Source: Pleomorphomonas sp. JP5 (lineage in GTDB: Bacteria; Pseudomonadota; Alphaproteobacteria; Rhizobiales; Pleomorphomonadaceae). From it: a stretch of 64,000 nt of DNA. Shown here piece after piece: positions 58,958 through 64,000 of this stretch. Below the pieces are notes generated by a model, which had not been told where the DNA came from, ran no database searches, and saw nothing but the letters and a program-made list of their open reading frames with translations. Position 1 is the first letter of the stretch. Each line of letters starts with the position of its first letter. Position numbers and translations under genes: made by a program. The stretch lies in the NCBI RefSeq assembly GCF_023721815.1, contig NZ_JAMDLI010000007.1:248001-312000 (forward strand), given 5' to 3'.

Positions 58958-60084
58958 GACAGCGCCTCGCGGGCGTCGATGCGCGAGGCCCGCCAGATGC
59001 CGGCGATCGAGCCGATCAGACAGGTGACGACGACGATAGCCGACACCTGCAGGGCCGCGCCGCTATCCACTACGATCCGGCGCGGGAAGAGCGGCGCCAC
59101 GGTCGCCTCGATCCAGAAGCCGAGCGCGATGCCGGAAACCGCGAGCAGGCCGGTCTGGTCGAGGATCAGTCGGAGAACGACTCTGTCGCGGGCGCCCATC
59201 AGCTTCAGCAGCGCAATGGTGTGCTGCTTCTCCACCGTCATCGCATAGATGGTGACGGTGACGACGGCGGCAGTGATGACCGACAGCAAGCCGGTGAACA
59301 GCAGGATCTGCTTGCGAAGCCGCTCCAGCCGGCCGTTGATCACCAACCCCAGCTGGTCGTCTCGCGTCAGCGCCGCCACGTCCGGCCACGTCCTGATACG
59401 GTCGAGCACCGCGAACGACGACCGCCCCGGCTGGAGAGACGCGGTAACGGCCGACAGCGCCGCCCCGTCTCCGGGCGTCACATCGCTACTGGCGCGGGCC
59501 AGCTCCACCGCCTCCGGCGGTCGGTAGCCCTGGACGCGCCGGAAGTCGGCGGCAGCGACCGCGACCATGGGGTCGCCGCTCGGTTCGACCATACCCTCCA
59601 TCAGCCCGACGACGGTCAGCGTCTCGCCACCGACCGTGACGGCGCCGCCGATGGCAACGCCCAGAGAAGCGTCAACGACGATCTCGCCGGCCGATCGCAG
59701 CAGCCGGCCAGACATGAGCGGCAGCCAGCCGCCATCATCCGTCAGATCGAGCGACAGAAGCGAAGCGGTCTGCCGCCGACCGTCGGCGGTCACCGTTTCC
59801 GAGGCGAGAGCGAAGGCACGGGCCGCCCGAACACCCGGCACGGCGGCGACCCGGTCGACCAGCGAGCGGGGAACGCGCGACGTTTCGGCGAAGGGACCGG
59901 TCGTAGCCGCCTCAACCACCCAGATGTCGGCATCCACCGTCCGCACCAGCTTGGTCGCGTCGGTGACGATGCCGCGATAGATGCCCTGCATGACCAGACT
60001 GCCCGAGGTGAGAAGACCGATGCCGAAAGCAGTCAGGAGGAAACGCACCGCCGAACGGCCGATATCGCGGATGGCAAGGTTCAC
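58954..60084 (-). CDS. DevC-like FtsX permease
   Basis: 376 aa from GTG 60084, which overlaps the adaptor stop (GTGA); the longer frame to 60426 is a shadow. Helix 1 at about 15-33, a large periplasmic domain with RVPRSLVDRVAAVPGVRAARAF, and three C-terminal helices around VEKQHTIALLKLMGARDRVV. The adaptor-permease-ATPase order matches DevBCA exporters, which move glycolipids in cyanobacteria; here the cargo is unknown. Confidence 0.9.
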   Translation of the reverse strand: MNLAIRDIGRSAVRFLLTAFGIGLLTSGSLVMQGIYRGIVTDATKLVRTVDADIWVVEAATTGPFAETSRVPRSLVDRVAAVPGVRAARAFALASETVTADGRRQTASLLSLDLTDDGGWLPLMSGRLLRSAGEIVVDASLGVAIGGAVTVGGETLTVVGLMEGMVEPSGDPMVAVAAADFRRVQGYRPPEAVELARASSDVTPGDGAALSAVTASLQPGRSSFAVLDRIRTWPDVAALTRDDQLGLVINGRLERLRKQILLFTGLLSVITAAVVTVTIYAMTVEKQHTIALLKLMGARDRVVLRLILDQTGLLAVSGIALGFWIEATVAPLFPRRIVVDSGAALQVSAIVVVTCLIGSIAGIWRASRIDAREALS

Positions 60085-61256
60085 GGGACGATCTCCACCC
60101 GCCGCCCCGGCCAGACGCTGCCGGGCGGCAGCACATGCGTTCCCGGCGCGACGCCGTCGAGGCGGACGCTGTCTTCGCCATAGGAGAGCACGTCGACGGA
60201 AAGGCGCCGCGCCCGCCCCGCTTCGGCGGCCAGCACATAGGGCGCTCGTCCCTCCCAGCCCAACGCCACCAGTGGCGCCACGACGGCATCCGGCACGGTT
60301 CCGACGGTGATCGACGCCGTCACCCGCTGACCGATCGCCCAACCGGCCGGCGGCGCGTCGAGCCGCACCCTCACCCGGCCCTCCCGCGTCTCCGGATCCA
60401 GCGAACGGTCGACTGCCGCGACCCATCCGCTCACCGTCTGCCCGGTGGCGGCAATGCGAAGGCTGACCGGCGCCCCGGCCGCCACCTTCGCCATGGACGC
60501 TTCGTCGAGGCGAATGTCGGCGGAGAGCGTCGCGGGATCGACCATCTCGACAACGGGGCTTCCCGGCGACATCAAGGCATGGGCAGAGGCCGGCACGTTG
60601 GTGACGATGCCCGAAAAGGGTGCCTTCAGCGTGTAGTCGGCGAGCCGCGCCGCAAGTTCGTCGGCACTGGCGCGCGCCGCCGCCCGATCGGCAGTAGCCG
60701 TTGCCTGGGCGGCCTCGGCCACCTTGACGTCGAGGCTGGCGGTTTCGGCCGTCGTCGCCGCGCTGTCGCGGTCGGCCTCGGTGGCATGGCCCGAGCGCGC
60801 CAGCGCTTCGATCCGCCGAAGACGGGTGGCGGCCTCTTCCGCCGTGGCGCGTGCCTTGGCAAGGGCGACCTCGGCGCTCTCCAGCGACCGCGACGCCGCG
60901 TCGGCCCTGGCCTGGGCGGCCCGCAGGTCGGCCTCGGCAGCCCGTGCGTCGAAACTGGCCAGGGTGACGCCGCGCCGGACCGTGGCGCCCGCCGTTACCT
61001 CGACGGACATCAGAACCGCCTGCACCGGCGCGGCGAGCGTGGCCCGCCCTTCCGCCGTCAGCGTGCCGACGCCGCCGACGGTTTCGCGGAACTCGCCCTC
61101 GATCACCATGGCGCCGCAGAGCTTCAACGGCATGGCGCGGGAGGAGGCATAGGCGACCACGACCGCCGCCGCGAGCAGCAGCAGGACGAGGGGAACGGGG
61201 CGGATGTGTCTGACGAGCGAGCGGGCCGTGCTCTCGGGTCTGGGGGCTGTTATCAT
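60081..61256 (-). CDS. HlyD/DevB-like adaptor of the ECF-linked exporter
   Basis: 391 aa. One N-terminal helix (about 22-40), split lipoyl domain (EGRATLAAPVQAVLMSVEVTAGATVRRGVTLASFD; LKAPFSGIVTNVPASAHALMSPGSPVVEMVD) and a long Ala/Glu/Arg coiled coil (about 105-210). ATG 61256 has AAGG upstream. Its promoter is the leftward ECF-type site at 61281-61311, facing away from the sigma gene. Confidence 0.9.
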   Translation of the reverse strand: MITAPRPESTARSLVRHIRPVPLVLLLLAAAVVVAYASSRAMPLKLCGAMVIEGEFRETVGGVGTLTAEGRATLAAPVQAVLMSVEVTAGATVRRGVTLASFDARAAEADLRAAQARADAASRSLESAEVALAKARATAEEAATRLRRIEALARSGHATEADRDSAATTAETASLDVKVAEAAQATATADRAAARASADELAARLADYTLKAPFSGIVTNVPASAHALMSPGSPVVEMVDPATLSADIRLDEASMAKVAAGAPVSLRIAATGQTVSGWVAAVDRSLDPETREGRVRVRLDAPPAGWAIGQRVTASITVGTVPDAVVAPLVALGWEGRAPYVLAAEAGRARRLSVDVLSYGEDSVRLDGVAPGTHVLPPGSVWPGRRVEIVP

Positions 61257-61280
61257 TGGAAACCTTGAGCCGTGTGTCCC

Positions 61281-61311
61281 CCTGCTACGAACGGACGCTG
61301 CCTTTCCCTCG
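61281..61311 (-). promoter_or_regulatory. ECF-type promoter of the exporter operon
   Basis: On the minus strand CGAGGGAAA (61311-61303) and CGTAGCAGG (61289-61281) with 13 bp between. It ends 25 bp before the adaptor start. Same 9-13-9 layout as the two other sites. Confidence 0.75.
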
Positions 61312-61318
61312 TTTTCGG

Positions 61319-61349
61319 CGAGGGGAATCGTCATCCGCCCCGTAGCAGC
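61319..61349 (+). promoter_or_regulatory. ECF-type promoter of the sigma operon
   Basis: CGAGGGGAA (61319-61327), 13 bp, CGTAGCAGC (61341-61349), 26 bp before the sigma start. It lies back to back with the exporter promoter, 7 bp apart. Confidence 0.75.
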
Positions 61350-61374
61350 ACCGGAACGAGCAACACCGGGCACC

Positions 61375-61929
61375 ATGCACGCCGACAGCGACGAAAGCCT
61401 CCTCAAGAAGATATCGGCTGGCGATCAGCGGGCGCTGCGCCTTCTGATGGATCGCCACATGGCGCGCGCCATCCGGCTTGCAGAGCGGGTGCTGCGCGAC
61501 GCGGCGGCTGCCGACGACGTGGCGCAGGAGGCCTTCGTCAGGGTATGGAAGCATGCGTCGCGGTTCGATGAGGACAAGGCCCAGTTCACCACCTGGCTCT
61601 ACCGCATCGTCGTGAACCTGGCGCTCGACCGGACGCGGCGGCCGGGACATGCGCCGCTCGAGGACGCCCTTGAGGTGGCGGACACGGCGCCGGACGGAGA
61701 GGAAGCGCTCGCCCGCCGCCAGCGCGTCGCGCTGCTCGGCTCGGGCCTTGCCGCCCTGCCCGAGCGCCAGCGGGCGGCGCTGACGCTGTTTCACCTCGAA
61801 GGCCTCTCCGGTCGCGAGGGTGCGGCGGCGATGAATGTCAGCGAGAAGAGCTTCGAGTCGCTGCTCGGACGGGGGCGAACAGCGCTAAGGGCCTGGATCT
61901 CGGCAAGCACGAAGGGAAGAACTCCATGA
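61375..61929 (+). CDS. ECF sigma factor
   Basis: 184 aa. Region 2 (ALRLLMDRHMARAIRLAERVLRDAAAADDVAQEAFVRVWKHASRFDEDKAQFTTWLYRIVVNLALDRTRR) and region 4 (LAALPERQRAALTLFHLEGLSGREGAAAMNVSEKSFESLLGRGRTALRAW) are joined by a short acidic linker. ATG 61375; the frame runs back to 61204 but would cross its own promoter. Overlaps the anti-sigma-like gene by 4 bp. It presumably reads the promoter motif found three times in this locus. Confidence 0.94.
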   Translation: MHADSDESLLKKISAGDQRALRLLMDRHMARAIRLAERVLRDAAAADDVAQEAFVRVWKHASRFDEDKAQFTTWLYRIVVNLALDRTRRPGHAPLEDALEVADTAPDGEEALARRQRVALLGSGLAALPERQRAALTLFHLEGLSGREGAAAMNVSEKSFESLLGRGRTALRAWISASTKGRTP

Positions 61930-62342
61930 TGGGCAAGGAAGAATTCCGCGCAACGGCGATGATCTATGGTGCCGATCTCGCCCGCTGGCCCGCCGGATTG
62001 CGCGCCAAAGCGATGTCGTTGACCGCCGAACCATGGGCCGTCGCCCTGCTCGCAGACCTCGCGGATCTCGAAGCCGACCTCGCGGCCGCCGACGTCGACG
62101 CCCCGACGCCCGACCGGGTCGGACGGGCGATCGCCGGCACGCTCGACCGGGTCACGGCCCGGCCGCGTCTCTCCCCCGGCCGCCTCCTCGCCTGGGTGGC
62201 GGCCGGTGCGGGCGGGCTCGCCGCCTCCGCCGCCTTCGGCATGGTGCTGGCGCTCTATGGTCCCCTGGCCCCGCCGACGCTCGATCCGATTTCCTTCCTG
62301 ATCGAGGCCGGGGACCTCGCCCTCCCCGGGCTAGGAGGTTGA
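61926..62342 (+). CDS. Putative anti-sigma factor (CnrY-position)
   Basis: 138 aa. Cytoplasmic N-terminal part of about 85 residues (ATAMIYGADLARWPAGLRAKAMSLTAEPWAVALLADLADLEADL) and one membrane helix (about 88-112). No zinc-binding HxxxCxxC motif. Position between an ECF sigma gene and a membrane-anchored sensor-like gene, topology and overlap are those of CnrY-type anti-sigma factors. Sequence alone does not prove it. Confidence 0.65.
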   Translation: MMGKEEFRATAMIYGADLARWPAGLRAKAMSLTAEPWAVALLADLADLEADLAAADVDAPTPDRVGRAIAGTLDRVTARPRLSPGRLLAWVAAGAGGLAASAAFGMVLALYGPLAPPTLDPISFLIEAGDLALPGLGG

Positions 62343-62345
62343 GCC

Positions 62346-62780
62346 ATGCGCCTGCGCATCATTCTCGCCGTCTCCCTCCTGCTGTCGGTGGCGCTCAATG
62401 CCGCCCTCGTCGGCTATGGCTACACGCTCTACCGCATCCGGCCGCTGGCGCTCCTGTCCGATCCGATACCGCCGCAGATGCTGGAAGCGCTGAGCTCACG
62501 CCTGCCAGGCGGGGCAGACCAGTTCTTGAGCGAGCGACTGGAAGCGAACCGCCCGGAGCTGGAAGCGGAGCGGGCCGGTTATCGAAGCGCGCTCGAGCGG
62601 GCGGCCGGACTGATCGAGGCCGACGTCGTCGACACCGACGCCGTCAAGGCCGCCATCGCCGAGGCCCGCACCTATCGCAGCCGGATGGGCGACGTCTATG
62701 TCGACACCTTCGTGGAGATGATCGCTGCCCTGCCCCAGGCCCAGCGCCAGAAGATGGTGGAGCGGTTTCGCAAGCGCTGA
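62346..62780 (+). CDS. CnrX/ZraP-like periplasmic sensor candidate
   Basis: 144 aa. N-terminal anchor helix (about 4-24), then an all-helical periplasmic domain ending RQKMVERFRKR, the pattern of the heavy-metal resistance/CnrX/CpxP-like fold. It contains no His and no Cys, so the His-based metal site of CnrX is absent; the signal may be something else. AGGAGG at 62333-62338 supports the start. Forms a sigma - anti-sigma - sensor triplet. Confidence 0.75.
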   Translation: MRLRIILAVSLLLSVALNAALVGYGYTLYRIRPLALLSDPIPPQMLEALSSRLPGGADQFLSERLEANRPELEAERAGYRSALERAAGLIEADVVDTDAVKAAIAEARTYRSRMGDVYVDTFVEMIAALPQAQRQKMVERFRKR

Positions 62781-62812
62781 ACCGCCCCCACAGAACGGAA
62801 GACAACGAGCGA

Positions 62813-62843
62813 CGAGGGAAAACGGTCGTCCCGGCGTAGCAGC
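62813..62843 (+). promoter_or_regulatory. ECF-type promoter of the secreted-protein genes
   Basis: CGAGGGAAA (62813-62821), 13 bp, CGTAGCAGC (62835-62843), 35 bp before ATG 62878. Third copy of the motif. Confidence 0.75.
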
Positions 62844-62877
62844 AAGGTCAAGCCTGACCACCCCGGAGATGCTGACC

Positions 62878-63177
62878 ATGCCATTCTCTTTCCGTCCGCC
62901 CCTCGCCGCCCTCGTTGCACCCGCCCTGCTTTCGGGCATCCTGCCCGCCTCGGCCGGCGGCATGGTGATCGTCACCCCGCCCGTCCGCGTGGCGCCAGCG
63001 CCCGTCGTGATCGCTCCCCCACCCTACTATTATGCTCCGCCTCCCGTCGTCGTGGCGCCCTACCCCGTCGCGCCGGTGGTCGTGCCGGTGGTCCGCGAGC
63101 CCCGCTGCAGGGTTGGCGGCGTGGTCTACGACGGCCCCCGGCGGACTGTGGTCGCCGCCGGCCGTCGGTGCTGGTGA
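62878..63177 (+). CDS. Secreted Pro/Val/Tyr-rich protein
   Basis: 99 aa. Signal peptide 1-27 ends in ASA. Mature part is dominated by Pro, Val and Tyr (PPPYYYAPPPVVVAPYPVAP) with a small C-terminal domain RCRVGGVVYDGPRRTVVAAGRRCW whose two Cys could bond. Resembles small rhizobial envelope proteins of unknown role. ATG 62878 preferred over 62869 by spacing from GGAG. Follows the third ECF-type promoter. Confidence 0.75.
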   Translation: MPFSFRPPLAALVAPALLSGILPASAGGMVIVTPPVRVAPAPVVIAPPPYYYAPPPVVVAPYPVAPVVVPVVREPRCRVGGVVYDGPRRTVVAAGRRCW

Positions 63178-63188
63178 GGGAGGCAGGA

Positions 63189-63431
63189 ATGCATTCTAGC
63201 ACCTTTTCCCTGGCCCTTGCCTGCCTGCTCGCCTCCACGGTGGTGGCCTCGGCCGGCGACGCGCCCTCGCGCTCGGACATGCGCAAGGCTTGCTCCGCCG
63301 ACTACCAACGCCTGTGCGGCGACGTTTCGCCCGGTAACGGCGGACTGCGCCAGTGCTTCGCCGACCACATGAGCGAGCTGTCGGCCGCCTGCGTCGACGT
63401 TCTCAAGCGGCGGGCGGCTGCCAGGACCTGA
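63189..63431 (+). CDS. Cysteine-rich GLG1-type secreted protein
   Basis: 80 aa. Signal peptide 1-22 ends in ASA. The mature CSADYQRLCGDVSPGNGGLRQC...LSAACVDVL matches one GLG1-type cysteine-rich repeat with four Cys, probably two disulfides. ATG 63189 follows GGAGGCAGG. It lies 11 bp after the Pro-rich gene, so the two share the ECF-type promoter. Confidence 0.8.
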   Translation: MHSSTFSLALACLLASTVVASAGDAPSRSDMRKACSADYQRLCGDVSPGNGGLRQCFADHMSELSAACVDVLKRRAAART

Positions 63432-64000
63432 CCGTCCGTGACGTCACACCGCGGCAAGCCGGTAGACGGAAACATGCGAGCCGGACTGGGCGGGGAACGA
63501 CGTTCCCGCCAGTCCGCCAACCGCCCTTCCAGCCCAAAGCCGGCCAGCCCCGCCATCGGGTCCATCTTCGACGGCCAGATGTAGCGGTGAGCGGTCGCCG
63601 CAAGCTCGCCCGCCGTTCGTCGCCCCGCTCATGCGACGGCAGGGCGCCCAGCCCGTTCCAATGGCGAACTCCAGCGCCCGGCGGCGTCGCCAAGCATGCC
63701 CTTCAGCAATTCCAGACTTCGACCGTCAAGTTTAGCCCCAGATCGGCCAAACCTCTCCATGCGGCATGAAAGAGCACCCACTTGGCGGCGCAATACAGGG
63801 CCAATCGAGCCATCGGAATGTGACGCCCAGGCGCATTACCCGATCGAGTGAGCTCAATATCCAGAATTCGCTTGCATCGTCTTTATTTCATGAAACTATA
63901 CTGATGACGTCGTGCACCCGAAAATAAAGGATAGGCGCGGAGGCGTACTGCCCAGAAAGCTTGCCCCGGTAGATCGAGACATCCAGGCCATATGTCCTCT
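63432..64000. other. 569-bp end region, no confident gene
   Basis: Several overlapping minus-strand frames (63302-63693) read as Arg/Trp/Pro-rich and none has a good start. One frame holds a patch (LDGRSLELLKGMLGDAAGRW) that could be a broken gene, interrupted by a stop. The last ~170 bp are AT-richer, perhaps an intergenic region before the next gene. Confidence 0.4.

Noticed and set aside
61926-62780. Direct naming of the triplet as cnrHYX
   Set aside because: The sensor-like protein lacks metal-binding His and the target is an ABC exporter, so only layout is shared.
63302-63693. Minus-strand frames near the window end
   Set aside because: Arg/Trp/Pro-rich, overlapping the Cys-rich gene, with no start signal; kept only as an unassigned region.

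Overview
The window is high-GC, densely packed bacterial chromosome. Gene content points to an alphaproteobacterium of the order Hyphomicrobiales (Rhizobiales): an alpha-type CarB followed by GreA, a trxB - LysR (LsrB/VtlR type) - AbcR-like sRNA - aspartate aminotransferase block, two DUF3563-like micro-proteins, a GLG1-type cysteine-rich secreted protein, and the intergenic palindromes common in this order. The genus cannot be fixed from the sequence alone. No tRNA, rRNA, CRISPR array or prophage was seen.

Layout. 1-2.6 kb: 3' part of an MFS exporter, then carA with a clear promoter and terminator. 2.6-4 kb: a small hypothetical gene, a frameshifted IS5-family transposase and an inverted repeat. 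4-7.5 kb: TetA-like MFS exporter with a small putative ribbon-helix-helix gene, a YpfJ-type metallopeptidase, an inositol-phosphatase family enzyme. 7.5-12.6 kb: ABC importer operon ending in a phosphodiesterase-like gene and interrupted by a 193-bp element. 13-17 kb: GntR regulator and TRAP transporter (DctPQM). 17-23 kb: DUF5680 protein, XRE regulator, GNAT, carB, greA. 23-37.8 kb: surface-polysaccharide island with a CDP-deoxysugar pathway (rfbF, rfbG, C-methyltransferase, epimerase, aminotransferase, N-formyltransferase), glycosyltransferases, an acyltransferase and an ELM1-family protein. 37.8-46 kb: MsbA-like exporter, Lrp regulator, trxB, LysR, a probable AbcR sRNA, aspartate aminotransferase, membrane AraC regulator. 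46-50 kb: adaptor + ATPase + two FtsX permeases. 50-53.5 kb: MarR-GNAT fusion, two small envelope proteins, a secreted protein with 60-residue repeats. 53.5-57.4 kb: a LysR/ene-reductase pair flanked by ~365-bp direct repeats, each carrying a DUF3563-like gene. 57.4-64 kb: a phosphotransferase, then a DevBCA-like exporter divergent from an ECF sigma module and two small secreted proteins.

The most coherent new system is the last one. Three sites of the form CGAGGG(A/G)AA-N13-CGTAGCAG lie upstream of the exporter, of the sigma operon and of the secreted-protein genes, with identical spacing and each pointing at its gene. This looks like the private promoter of the ECF sigma factor, so sigma factor, anti-sigma-like protein, periplasmic sensor-like protein, exporter and two secreted proteins probably form one envelope-response regulon. 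Next in interest are the CDP-sugar pathway, which predicts a C-methylated 4-formamido sugar; the direct-repeat-flanked module; and a repeat family found only between converging genes.
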